The position numbers and the translations under genes were made by a program. From a virus, in the IMG/VR virus record IMGVR_UViG_3300023116_000240, positions 1 to 29,016 of that record: a DNA stretch of 29,016 nt, one strand, 5' to 3'. Below, one piece after another: positions 7,446 to 13,831 of this stretch; the first letter of the stretch is position 1, and the number at the start of each line of letters is the position of its first letter. Below the pieces are notes generated by a model. The model was given only the letters and a program-made list of their open reading frames with translations, did not search any database and was not told the origin of the DNA.

Positions 7446-9739
7446 GTAACGGCACCAAAGTTAAAAAGCGTGATGGTCGAATTGAACCTCTTGACCTAGA
7501 CAAGATGCATCTGATGGTTGAAGAGGCAACCAAGGGTCTTGCAGGAGTCTCTGCAAGTCAAGTTGAAATGAAGTCTGGTATTCAGTTTTATGATGGAATT
7601 ACCACTGCAGAGATTCAGGAAATTCTTATTCGCAGTGCTAGTGATCTAATCGATCTGGATCATCCTAACTACCAGTTTGTTGCTGCAAGACTCTTGTTGT
7701 TTTCATTGCGTAAGAATTTGTATGGAAAGATGAGAGAACTTCCTCATCTTGAAAGTCACATCATGAGTTGTACTAATATTGATGTATATGATAAAGATAT
7801 CTTTCTAAAATATTCAAAAGAAGAAATTGAAAAGGTAAATAATTTTATTGATCATGATCGTGATTTCTTGTTTACTTATGCTGGTCTTCGTCAGGTAGTT
7901 GATAAGTATTTGGTTCAGGATCGTAGCAACGGTGGAGTATATGAAACTCCCCAGTTCATGTACATCATGATTGCTTTGACAATTTTCCAAGAGTATCCAA
8001 AGGAAACACGTCTCTCTTATGTCAAACGATACTACGACGCAATCTCAAAGCACAAAATCAACATTCCCACACCTATCATGGCGGGGGTTAGAACTCCACT
8101 TCGACAATTTGCAAGCTGTGTTCTTATTGATGCTGATGACACCCTCGATAGCATCTTTAGCAGTGATATGGCTATTGGCCGCTATGTTGCACAACGCGCG
8201 GGAATCGGCATCAACGCAGGTCGAATCCGTGGCATCAACAGTAAGATCCGAGGTGGAGAAGTTCAGCACACAGGTGTTATCCCATTCCTCAAAAAGTTTG
8301 AAGCAACTGTCCGATGCTGCACTCAGAATGGCATCCGAGGTGGATCAGCAACTGTCCACTTCCCAATCTGGCACCAAGAAATAGAAGATATTCTTGTTCT
8401 CAAGAACAACAAAGGAACAGAAGATAACCGTGTTCGCAAACTAGATTACTCTATTCAAATCAGCAAACTCTTCTATGAACGATTCATTCAAAATGGAGAA
8501 ATCTCACTCTTCTCTCCGCACGACGTTCCTGGTTTGTATGATGTTTTTGGCACTCCTGGATTTGACGAGTTATATAATGTTTATGAACGAGATTCATCTA
8601 TTCCAAGAAAGACTATTGGAGCTCAAGAACTCATTCTGGACCTCCTGAAGGAGAGAGCAGAGACTGGTCGAATCTACATTATGAATATCGACCACTGCAA
8701 CTCACACTCTTCTTTCAAGGATAAAGTAAACATGTCTAATCTCTGCCAAGAGATTACTCTTCCCACTTATCCAATCAATCATATCGACGATGAGTTTGGT
8801 GAGATTGCTTTGTGCATTCTCTCTGCAATCAACGTTGGTAAAGTTAAGTCTGATGAAGAACTTGAGGATCTTTGTGATCTTTCTGTTCGTAGTTTGGATG
8901 AGTTGATCGACTACCAAAACTATCCAATTAAGGCAGCGGAGATCGCCACCAAGGCGCGTCGTTCACTTGGTATAGGTTTTATTGGGTTGGCACACTATTT
9001 GGCAAAACTTGGTTACAATTATGGTGATCAGAAAGCGTGGGATGCTGTTCATGGACTTGCTGAGTCCTTCCAGTATTATCTTCTGAAAGCATCCAATCAA
9101 CTTGCAAAGGAGAAAGGTCATTGTGAATACTTTGGACGTACTAAGTATGCTGATGGTATTCTGCCGATTGATACATACAAGAAGGATGTAGATGAAATTA
9201 CTTCGGTAGGATTGGAACATGATTGGGAAGCTCTTAGAGCATCTATCCTGGAGTCAGGACTCAGGCACAGCACGTTGTCCGCACAAATGCCTTCAGAGAG
9301 CAGTTCCGTTGTGTCAAACGCAACCAATGGAATCGAACCACCTAGAGGATACCTGTCCATTAAGAAATCGAAGAAGGGACCTCTTAAGCAGATTGTTCCG
9401 CAGTACCATTCCTTGAAGAATAATTACACCCTATTGTGGGAAATGCCTGACAATAAGGGGTACATACATGTAGTGTCTGTGATGCAAAAATTCTTCGATC
9501 AGGCGATATCTGGTAATTGGAGTTACAATCCAGAGAATTATCCTGATAATGAAGTACCAGTTTCAGTCATGGCAAATGACTTTTTAACTACATACAAATA
9601 TGGATGGAAAACTTCTTACTACCAAAACACTTACGACATTAAGACTGATGAGGTAGAAGAGGACAAGTCCGAATTGAAAAATTTACTTGAAGAGTTAAGT
9701 TCAATAGAGGAGGGAGAGTGTGAATCCTGTGCAGTTTAA
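7442..9739 (+). CDS. nrdA: Class Ia ribonucleotide reductase, large subunit
   Basis: 765 aa, full length. It reduces ribonucleoside diphosphates to dNDPs with NrdB and supplies DNA precursors. The N-terminal ATP cone is present (KKRDGRIEPLDLDK). The active site is intact by comparison with E. coli NrdA: C226 (FASCVLIDADD) and C458 (IALCILSAINVG) as the redox pair, and N433, C435 and E437 in SNLCQEITLPT. The radical-path Tyr pair is in TSYYQNTYD. The C-terminus ends CESCAV, a CxxC pair (C760/C763) able to be reduced by thioredoxin or glutaredoxin. No intron or homing gene interrupts it. Confidence 0.97.
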   Translation: MSNGTKVKKRDGRIEPLDLDKMHLMVEEATKGLAGVSASQVEMKSGIQFYDGITTAEIQEILIRSASDLIDLDHPNYQFVAARLLLFSLRKNLYGKMRELPHLESHIMSCTNIDVYDKDIFLKYSKEEIEKVNNFIDHDRDFLFTYAGLRQVVDKYLVQDRSNGGVYETPQFMYIMIALTIFQEYPKETRLSYVKRYYDAISKHKINIPTPIMAGVRTPLRQFASCVLIDADDTLDSIFSSDMAIGRYVAQRAGIGINAGRIRGINSKIRGGEVQHTGVIPFLKKFEATVRCCTQNGIRGGSATVHFPIWHQEIEDILVLKNNKGTEDNRVRKLDYSIQISKLFYERFIQNGEISLFSPHDVPGLYDVFGTPGFDELYNVYERDSSIPRKTIGAQELILDLLKERAETGRIYIMNIDHCNSHSSFKDKVNMSNLCQEITLPTYPINHIDDEFGEIALCILSAINVGKVKSDEELEDLCDLSVRSLDELIDYQNYPIKAAEIATKARRSLGIGFIGLAHYLAKLGYNYGDQKAWDAVHGLAESFQYYLLKASNQLAKEKGHCEYFGRTKYADGILPIDTYKKDVDEITSVGLEHDWEALRASILESGLRHSTLSAQMPSESSSVVSNATNGIEPPRGYLSIKKSKKGPLKQIVPQYHSLKNNYTLLWEMPDNKGYIHVVSVMQKFFDQAISGNWSYNPENYPDNEVPVSVMANDFLTTYKYGWKTSYYQNTYDIKTDEVEEDKSELKNLLEELSSIEEGECESCAV

Positions 9740-10910
9740 GATATCGTCTGTGGAAGAACCCACAACTAAAGTTGAAGGCATGACAGTTTTCAACACTGAA
9801 CAAGTTAATACTAAGAAGCAACCAATGTTTTTTGGTAAACCTCTTGGAGTTCAGAGATATGATTCATACAAATATCCTGTTTTTGATAAATTAACAACCC
9901 AACAACTGGGATACTTCTGGAGACCTGAGGAGGTCTCCCTTCAGAAGGATCGTGGTGATTATCATACCTTGCGTCCTGAACAGAAGCATATCTATACTTC
10001 TAATCTGAAGTATCAGATCATGCTTGATTCTATTCAGGGTCGTGGACCTGGTATGGCATTTATTCCTTACTGCTCACTTCCTGAACTGGAAGCATGTATG
10101 GAAGTTTGGGGATTCATGGAAATGATCCATAGTCGTTCATACACCTACATTATTAAGAACGTCTATTCAGACCCCTCTGAGGTGTTTGATAAGATCGTTA
10201 CTGATGAGCGCATTCTGGAACGTGCTGGAAGCGTTACAGAAGCATATGATGACTTTATCAACAGTGCTCAAATTTGGGGTACTGGTAACATGTGGAAAGA
10301 AGATTTTCGTCAGTCGCCGTCATCCCAATGGGAAATCAAAGATGTTAAACGAAAACTCTACCGAGCAATCACAAACGTTAATATTCTTGAAGGTATTCGC
10401 TTCTACGTTAGTTTTGCTTGTAGTTTCGCCTTTGGTGAACTTAAGCTTATGGAAGGATCCGCTAAGATCATCTCTCTCATCGCAAGAGACGAAAACCAAC
10501 ACTTAGCAATTACTCAGAATATTCTGAATAAGTGGAGAGCAGGTGATGATCCAGACATGAAGCAAATCATGAAGGAAGAAGAAGAATGGACATACAAGAT
10601 GTTTGATCGCGCTGTAAACGAAGAAAAGAAATGGGCAGATTATCTGTTCAAAGATGGCAGCATGATTGGACTCAATGACAAACTTCTTCAGCAATATGTT
10701 GAATGGATTGCAAATAGAAGACTCAAAGCAATTGGGTTAAAACCCCAATACGATATTTCAGCAAACAACAACCCACTCCCCTGGACACAGCACTGGATCT
10801 CCTCTAAGGGTCTCCAGGTGGCACCACAGGAGACAGAGGTTGAATCATATGTGGTTGGTGGTATAAAACAGGATGTGAAGAAAGATACCTTCAGTGGTTT
10901 CAAACTTTGA
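9720..10910 (+). CDS. nrdB: Class Ia ribonucleotide reductase, small subunit
   Basis: 396 aa. It holds the di-iron/tyrosyl radical cofactor that activates NrdA. Ligands by comparison with E. coli NrdB are D103, E134, H137, E224, E258 and H261, with radical Tyr Y141 in HSRSYTYII. I chose the GTG at 9720 because GAGGAGGGAG lies just upstream; the first in-frame ATG is 9780. It overlaps nrdA by 20 bases. The C-terminal tail (DTFSGFKL) matches the NrdA-binding tail. A terminator follows directly. Confidence 0.97.
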   Translation: MNPVQFKISSVEEPTTKVEGMTVFNTEQVNTKKQPMFFGKPLGVQRYDSYKYPVFDKLTTQQLGYFWRPEEVSLQKDRGDYHTLRPEQKHIYTSNLKYQIMLDSIQGRGPGMAFIPYCSLPELEACMEVWGFMEMIHSRSYTYIIKNVYSDPSEVFDKIVTDERILERAGSVTEAYDDFINSAQIWGTGNMWKEDFRQSPSSQWEIKDVKRKLYRAITNVNILEGIRFYVSFACSFAFGELKLMEGSAKIISLIARDENQHLAITQNILNKWRAGDDPDMKQIMKEEEEWTYKMFDRAVNEEKKWADYLFKDGSMIGLNDKLLQQYVEWIANRRLKAIGLKPQYDISANNNPLPWTQHWISSKGLQVAPQETEVESYVVGGIKQDVKKDTFSGFKL

Positions 10911-10916
10911 TAGATA

Positions 10917-10940
10917 GGGGAGAGCAATCTCCCCTTTTTT
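10917..10940 (+). terminator. Rho-independent terminator after nrdB
   Basis: GGGGAGA, GCAA tetraloop (GNRA type), TCTCCCC, then six T. The next gene's ATG follows immediately at 10941, so read-through or an unrecognised promoter must express the downstream genes. Confidence 0.9.
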
Positions 10941-11099
10941 ATGTCGAAAAATCAACTCAAGAAAGACGAATTTAGAATTCGTGTGTTAAAATTAAAAGCG
11001 CAATTACAAGATGATCCTACTTGGCATTCTAACCCCAAGGACCTTGCTCATAAATACCTGAACAAGGTTCTTGATATAATTGATGAGTACAGGTATTGA
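10941..11099 (+). CDS. Small hypothetical protein, 52 aa
   Basis: The ATG sits directly after the T-run of the nrdB terminator, so no Shine-Dalgarno sequence lies next to it. The peptide begins MSKNQLKKDEFRIRVLKLK and is helical, mixed-charge and without membrane segments. It overlaps the next gene by 17 bases. The overlap and even codon use support it as real. No known function. Confidence 0.65.
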   Translation: MSKNQLKKDEFRIRVLKLKAQLQDDPTWHSNPKDLAHKYLNKVLDIIDEYRY

Positions 11100-11523
11100 T
11101 TATGAAAACCCCTGGATGTATAATGAAGTTGCTTTTACCAGTGATGATATTGGGGACAACTATGGTTTTGTTTATCTCATTACCAATCTCACCAACGGAC
11201 GAGCGTACATTGGGAGAAAGTATTTTTGGTCGCATCGAAAACCGCCAGGGAAGAAGCGCAGAGTAAAAAAAGAATCTGATTGGAAAAAGTATTATGGGTC
11301 TTGTCCAGAACTTAAAGAAGAAATTGAACGCACTGGGAGACAAAATTTTAGTCGAACTATCTTGTCTCTACATAAGACAGCTGGCAAAACAAACTACGAA
11401 GAAACAAGACAACTCTTCACCAACAATGTACTCACAGAATCCCTTGACAACGGAGTCCCCAAGTACTACAATAGCAACATCCTCAGCAGGTACTTCAGAA
11501 AAGATTACTATGATGGAAACTGA
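11083..11523 (+). CDS. GIY-YIG-like endonuclease
   Basis: 146 aa from the ATG at 11083. FVYLITNLTNGRAYIGRK matches the GIY-YIG core (here FVY...YIG). A Trp/Tyr-rich loop and ELKEEIERTGRQNFSRTIL, the E-helix seen in this nuclease family, follow. Such single-domain nucleases in T4-like phages are often free-standing homing or recombination nucleases. The location directly downstream of nrdA-nrdB is typical for mobile endonucleases, but no second DNA-binding domain is present, so its target is unclear. Confidence 0.75.
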   Translation: MSTGIDYENPWMYNEVAFTSDDIGDNYGFVYLITNLTNGRAYIGRKYFWSHRKPPGKKRRVKKESDWKKYYGSCPELKEEIERTGRQNFSRTILSLHKTAGKTNYEETRQLFTNNVLTESLDNGVPKYYNSNILSRYFRKDYYDGN

Positions 11524-11734
11524 AGATATTGTTTCTCATGTTCGTGAGTGGGCAATTGGTAGAATCGAATCTTATGATCATGAAGGTATTGAAAGAATTT
11601 ATGATCAATTGGCAATTGTTGATGAATTCGTTGAATGGTTGGATCCAAAAGACTCAGACCTTGAAATCGTAAGTCTTGACGAAATCTCAGAAGACGAGTA
11701 TGATAGTTTTGTTGATGGCATCGAAAGAGCATAA
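11510..11734 (+). CDS. Acidic hypothetical protein, 74 aa
   Basis: The ATG pair at 11510/11513 overlaps the nuclease gene by 14 bases. The longer open frame to 11294 runs across the nuclease gene and is not used. The protein is strongly acidic (DEFVEWLDPKDSDLEIVSLD, EDEYDSF), helical, and without membrane segments. Acidic small proteins of this sort can mimic DNA or bind basic partners, but there is no specific evidence. Confidence 0.65.
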   Translation: MMETEDIVSHVREWAIGRIESYDHEGIERIYDQLAIVDEFVEWLDPKDSDLEIVSLDEISEDEYDSFVDGIERA

Positions 11735-11745
11735 TCAACTGCTGT

Positions 11746-11788
11746 AACCCCCTTGGTAGTTCAGGGTTAGAGGCGATAGGAACTACCA
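11746..11788 (+). ncRNA. Possible pseudoknot-forming RNA element
   Basis: A perfect 9-bp inverted repeat, TGGTAGTTC (11754-11762) and GAACTACCA (11780-11788), encloses a 17-base loop. The loop contains GGGTT (11764-11768), complementary to AACCC (11746-11750) just upstream, so an H-type pseudoknot is possible. It lies three bases before tRNA-Arg and has no T-run, so it is not an ordinary terminator. Confidence 0.4.
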
Positions 11789-11791
11789 TTT

Positions 11792-11865
11792 GACTCAGTA
11801 GCTCAGTTGGATAGAGCATCTGCCTTCTAAGCAGTTGGTCGGGGGTTCAAGTCCCTCCTGAGTCG
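11792..11865 (+). tRNA. tRNA-Arg (anticodon TCT)
   Basis: Acceptor GACTCAG (11792-11798) pairs with CTGAGTC (11858-11864); discriminator G11865. Anticodon loop CTTCTAA gives TCT, reading AGA. The outer pair of the anticodon stem is a T-T mismatch, the rest is sound. The T-arm contains GGTTCAAGTCC. Its 3' end touches the -35 box of the next promoter. Confidence 0.92.
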
Positions 11866-11894
11866 TTGACAATTTACCACCCACCTGGTATAAT
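11866..11894 (+). promoter_or_regulatory. Consensus sigma70 promoter inside the tRNA group
   Basis: TTGACA (11866-11871), 17-bp spacer, TATAAT (11889-11894), starting directly after tRNA-Arg. It should start transcripts at about 11901 carrying Gly, Asn and Val tRNAs. Confidence 0.85.
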
Positions 11895-11908
11895 TGTCAT
11901 ATGGGCAT

Positions 11909-11938
11909 TGAGAGAGACCACCACCACCTCCTCTCTCA
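11909..11938 (+). other. Leader hairpin before tRNA-Gly
   Basis: TGAGAGAG (11909-11916) pairs with CTCTCTCA (11931-11938) around a 14-base ACC-repeat loop, at the start of the tRNA transcript. It may protect the 5' end or guide processing of the tRNA precursor; this is inferred. Confidence 0.5.
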
Positions 11939-11953
11939 TGTAAGACCCGATCT

Positions 11954-12025
11954 GCGGATGTAACTCAACGGTAGAGTCACAGCCTTCCAAGCTGTTGGTT
12001 GCGCGTTCGAATCGCGTCATCCGCT
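11954..12025 (+). tRNA. tRNA-Gly (anticodon TCC)
   Basis: GCGGATG (11954-11960) pairs with CATCCGC (12018-12024), discriminator T12025. ACAGC/GCTGT encloses CTTCCAA, giving TCC, which reads GGA best. T-arm GCGCG-TTCGAAT-CGCGT. CCA not encoded. Confidence 0.95.
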
Positions 12026-12045
12026 TCCTCTTTAAGAGGACTTAT

Positions 12046-12120
12046 TCCCCTATAGCTCAACGGCAGAGCAGAGAGCTGTTAACTCTAAGGTTCCTCGTTC
12101 GAATCGAGGTGGGGGAGCCA
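12046..12120 (+). tRNA. tRNA-Asn (anticodon GTT), CCA encoded
   Basis: TCCCCTA (12046-12052) pairs with TGGGGGA (12110-12116); discriminator G12117 and encoded CCA at 12118-12120. Loop CTGTTAA gives GTT. The first anticodon-stem pair (G-A) is mismatched. A TCCTCTT/AAGAGGA hairpin (12026-12040) precedes it and may separate it from tRNA-Gly. Confidence 0.94.
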
Positions 12121-12192
12121 GGGCGATTAGCGCAGTGGTAGCGCACCTCCTTTACACGGAGAGGGTCGGGGGTTCGAATCCCTCATCGCCCA
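12121..12192 (+). tRNA. tRNA-Val (anticodon TAC)
   Basis: Begins on the base after the CCA of tRNA-Asn, so the two must be separated by RNase P cleavage. GGGCGAT (12121-12127) pairs with ATCGCCC (12185-12191), discriminator A12192. Loop TTTACAC gives TAC, reading GTA. Confidence 0.95.
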
Positions 12193-12193
12193 T

Positions 12194-12201
12194 TATAAAT
12201 A
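12194..12201 (+). promoter_or_regulatory. T4-type late promoter box TATAAATA
   Basis: Exact TATAAATA two bases after tRNA-Val and 33 bases before the ATG at 12234, so the gene inside the tRNA group is probably late. Confidence 0.7.
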
Positions 12202-12233
12202 GAACACCATTGAACTGAATAGGATGCAGACAG

Positions 12234-12482
12234 ATGTTAGTCGTAAGATGCAAAGACTGTAATAAAGAATTAACTAGCACTCCAAAAACTCAAGTGTGTG
12301 GTTGTCCAAATATGATGACTTTAAAGGGTGATAGTGTTACAGCACTTGACTTAAGTAGAGTAGTTATGATAAACTCTACACAGAAAGAACAGAAATCAAA
12401 TGTTCTTTCTTCATCAGATCTTGCTTATCAAGAAGCAAGAAGACAACGCAAAGTTCGTAAACTGGACTTTGAAGTTCGTTAA
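12234..12482 (+). CDS. Small Cys-containing (zinc-ribbon-like) protein, 82 aa
   Basis: ATG preceded by AGGA and a late promoter box. Four cysteines in two clusters near the N-terminus (C6-x2-C9 in RCKDCNKE and C22-x-C24 in VCGCP) suggest a small zinc or metal site, although the second cluster is CxC rather than CxxC. The C-terminal half is a charged helix ending in basic residues (YQEARRQRKVRKLDF). No catalytic motif. It could bind nucleic acid or protein; function unknown. Confidence 0.7.
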   Translation: MLVVRCKDCNKELTSTPKTQVCGCPNMMTLKGDSVTALDLSRVVMINSTQKEQKSNVLSSSDLAYQEARRQRKVRKLDFEVR

Positions 12483-12489
12483 AAAACCT

Positions 12490-12574
12490 GGAAAGGTGGT
12501 CGAGTGGTTGAAGGCTCCAGTCTTGAAAACTGGCGAAGTGAAAGCTTCCGTGGGTTCGAATCCCACCCTTTCCG
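12490..12574 (+). tRNA. tRNA-Ser (anticodon TGA)
   Basis: Class II tRNA with a long variable arm. GGAAAGG (12490-12496) pairs with CCTTTCC (12567-12573), discriminator G12574. CCAGT/ACTGG encloses CTTGAAA, giving TGA, which reads TCA. It follows the preceding stop codon by 7 bases, so it is probably cut from the mRNA of that gene. Confidence 0.95.
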
Positions 12575-12634
12575 TTTAAGATAAGTTACAAATTTAATAT
12601 TCTCTTCAACACTGTTACGTTGTGAACACATTTG

Positions 12635-12662
12635 TTGACTTTGAAAACCTTGTCACTACAAT
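12635..12662 (+). promoter_or_regulatory. Sigma70-like promoter TTGACT-16-TACAAT
   Basis: One mismatch in each box and a 16-bp spacer. It would begin transcription about 18 bases before the strong AAGGAGAG ribosome site of the gene at 12687. Confidence 0.6.
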
Positions 12663-12686
12663 ATAGTAGTAATAAGGAGAGAACGA

Positions 12687-12842
12687 ATGGATCAACACAC
12701 CTATAATAATTGGGTGAAGATCAAAGCAACCTTTGAAGAGTCTGGTAACACAGATAATATGTTTTACAAAAGAGCTTGTGAAATTGTAAAAACTAGAAGA
12801 GATCCTCTTTCTAAATTCTTGGAGATGAACATTGAAATTTAA
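12687..12842 (+). CDS. Small hypothetical protein, 51 aa
   Basis: ATG preceded by an excellent AAGGAGAG (12674-12681) and a sigma70-like promoter, so this short frame is well supported. The peptide (MDQHTYNNWVKIKATFEESG...) is a helical, soluble, mixed-charge protein with no membrane span or motif. It is the first gene of a run of four overlapping mini-genes. Function unknown. Confidence 0.75.
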   Translation: MDQHTYNNWVKIKATFEESGNTDNMFYKRACEIVKTRRDPLSKFLEMNIEI

Positions 12843-13053
12843 GGATTGGGGGGATGGTGTAACTCCCCCAGAAAGATTAACAGAAGAACGTGTGCAGGAG
12901 ATGATCGATGCAGCAATACGACGACACAACCGTAATGCTTCTATCATTAGCATGTGCGTTGGTTGGGTGGTTCTTGCTTTATTTGCTGAGGGACTTCTAA
13001 GACTTATTGGAGTGATTCCCCCCGTATTGCCATGGCTCAATATCACATTGTAG
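12832..13053 (+). CDS. Small single-span membrane protein, 73 aa, TTG start
   Basis: The TTG at 12832 is supported by GGAGA (12821-12825) and by overlap with the previous gene; the first in-frame ATG is 12901. A charged, helical N-terminus (RLTEERVQEMIDAAIRRHNR) is followed by one membrane span at about 37-60 (SIISMCVGWVVLALFAEGLL). Short single-span proteins of this type may modulate host membranes or lysis, but no specific evidence is available. Confidence 0.65.
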   Translation: MKFKDWGDGVTPPERLTEERVQEMIDAAIRRHNRNASIISMCVGWVVLALFAEGLLRLIGVIPPVLPWLNITL

Positions 13054-13214
13054 AGTGGATAGGGGTAATCACCTTGTTCCTATTTGGTATAACTATGATA
13101 TGTCAAGGACATTTCATTTATCACGGCAAACATGGATATAAACATTCTGAACGTGAAAAAGAAAAAATGAATAATGCTCGCAAGCAAATAGAGGACTTAT
13201 TCAAAAACAAATGA
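13032..13214 (+). CDS. Small membrane protein, 60 aa
   Basis: ATG overlapping the previous gene by 22 bases. A membrane span at about residues 8-26 (EWIGVITLFLFGITMICQG) is followed by a highly charged cytoplasmic tail (HSEREKEKMNNARKQIEDLF). It is the second membrane miniprotein in a row, which suggests the two may work together; no family recognised. Confidence 0.65.
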   Translation: MAQYHIVEWIGVITLFLFGITMICQGHFIYHGKHGYKHSEREKEKMNNARKQIEDLFKNK

Positions 13215-13321
13215 CCGAAGAAGACTACCAACAGTTGCAGGAAAGAGTTCAAGAATTAAAAATGCAGTATCTATTTGAAGAACCTTGTCCTCTTTATGAG
13301 GAAGACGATGATGATATTTGA
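13211..13321 (+). CDS. Acidic miniprotein, 36 aa
   Basis: Starts at the ATG overlapping the upstream stop (ATGA). The sequence begins MTEEDYQQLQERVQELKMQY, has Cys and Pro in EEPCPLYEE and ends EEDDDDI. It is strongly acidic. Its stop codon lies inside the -35 box of the next promoter, so gene and promoter overlap. Support is from the coupling and from clean codon use; function unknown. Confidence 0.55.
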   Translation: MTEEDYQQLQERVQELKMQYLFEEPCPLYEEDDDDI

Positions 13322-13346
13322 CAAGTACAACAAGAAGTAGTATAAT
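13318..13346 (+). promoter_or_regulatory. Consensus sigma70 promoter before tRNA-Pro
   Basis: TTGACA (13318-13323), 17-bp spacer, TATAAT (13341-13346). Expected start near 13353, 11 bases before tRNA-Pro. The -35 box shares bases with the stop codon of the acidic miniprotein. Confidence 0.85.
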
Positions 13347-13363
13347 TATCAGGTAAGCAACAA

Positions 13364-13437
13364 CGGGGTGTAGCTCAGTTTGGTAGAGCGCTGCTTTTGG
13401 GAAGCAGAAGTCGTAGGTTCGAGTCCTGTCACCCCGA
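13364..13437 (+). tRNA. tRNA-Pro (anticodon TGG)
   Basis: CGGGGTG (13364-13370) pairs with CACCCCG (13430-13436), discriminator A13437. CTGCT/AGCAG encloses TTTGGGA, giving TGG, which reads CCA. CCA end not encoded. Confidence 0.95.
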
Positions 13438-13456
13438 TGCATATATATTATCAACT

Positions 13457-13630
13457 ATGGATTTTTATTCAGTGGAATACTGGCAAGAGAATTGGGACAC
13501 TCTTCTGAACAGAGTAGAAAACGGTGAGACAATAGGAATAGAAAATATAACAACAGGCGAGAGAGCAGTAATGATACCAGCGGATGATGAACTCATACGC
13601 ATATACACAGAACACAACGAAGCATCCTGA
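13457..13630 (+). CDS. Phd/YefM-like antitoxin-type protein, 57 aa
   Basis: ATG at 13457, chosen over the open frame that runs back through tRNA-Pro. LLNRVENGETIGIENITTGE-RAVMIPAD follows the Phd/YefM pattern, in which a helix with RVE-GE is followed by a beta hairpin and a VxxP strand. The rest is acidic. No toxin gene (RelE, Doc or similar) lies nearby, since tRNAs flank it. It may be an orphan antitoxin that counters a host toxin, or a simple DNA-binding regulator. The assignment rests on short motifs only. Confidence 0.55.
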   Translation: MDFYSVEYWQENWDTLLNRVENGETIGIENITTGERAVMIPADDELIRIYTEHNEAS

Positions 13631-13705
13631 GGGACTGTCGCCTATTGGTTAAGGCCCACTGCTTATAACGGTGTGAACGGAGTTCAATTCTCCGCAGTCC
13701 TACCA
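13631..13705 (+). tRNA. tRNA-Ile (anticodon TAT), CCA encoded
   Basis: GGGACTG (13631-13637) pairs with CAGTCCT (13695-13701), ending in a G-T pair; discriminator A13702 and encoded CCA (13703-13705). D-stem GCCT/AGGC. Anticodon stem CACTG/CGGTG encloses CTTATAA, giving TAT, which reads AUA. Most bacteria read AUA with a lysidine-modified CAT tRNA instead. Confidence 0.9.
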
Positions 13706-13706
13706 T

Positions 13707-13779
13707 GGGGGATTAGCAATCTGGTGAATGCACCGAACTCATAATTCGGCTGAGGTGGGTTCGATCCCCACATCCCCCA
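13707..13779 (+). tRNA. tRNA-Met/CAT (elongator type)
   Basis: GGGGGAT (13707-13713) pairs with ATCCCCC (13772-13778), discriminator A13779. CCGAA/TTCGG encloses CTCATAA, giving CAT. Position 1 pairs with 72 and the GGG/CCC anticodon stem of initiator tRNA is absent, so it is not the initiator. CAT tRNAs can also be Ile tRNAs after lysidine modification, which the sequence does not settle. Confidence 0.88.
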
Positions 13780-13780
13780 C

Positions 13781-13809
13781 TTGACAGTTCGCTGTCAAAC
13801 CCCTATAAT
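13781..13809 (+). promoter_or_regulatory. Consensus sigma70 promoter before the 71-aa gene
   Basis: TTGACA (13781-13786), 17-bp spacer, TATAAT (13804-13809), beginning two bases after tRNA-Met. TTGACAG and CTGTCAA (13781-13787, 13792-13798) form an inverted repeat around the -35 box and could bind a regulator. Confidence 0.85.
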
Positions 13810-13831
13810 AACTGGGTAATCAATCAAAACG

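Noticed and set aside
8019-8384. 121-aa + strand frame inside nrdA
   Set aside because: Overlaps the NrdA core in another frame; NrdA is intact with all active-site residues.
11049-11056. CATAAATA as a late promoter
   Set aside because: It lies within the 52-aa gene at 10941 and is not near a suitable start; likely chance in AT-rich DNA.
11294-11509. N-terminal extension of the acidic gene across the nuclease gene
   Set aside because: The first 72 codons are out of frame with the GIY-YIG-like gene; a start at 11510 gives the usual short overlap.
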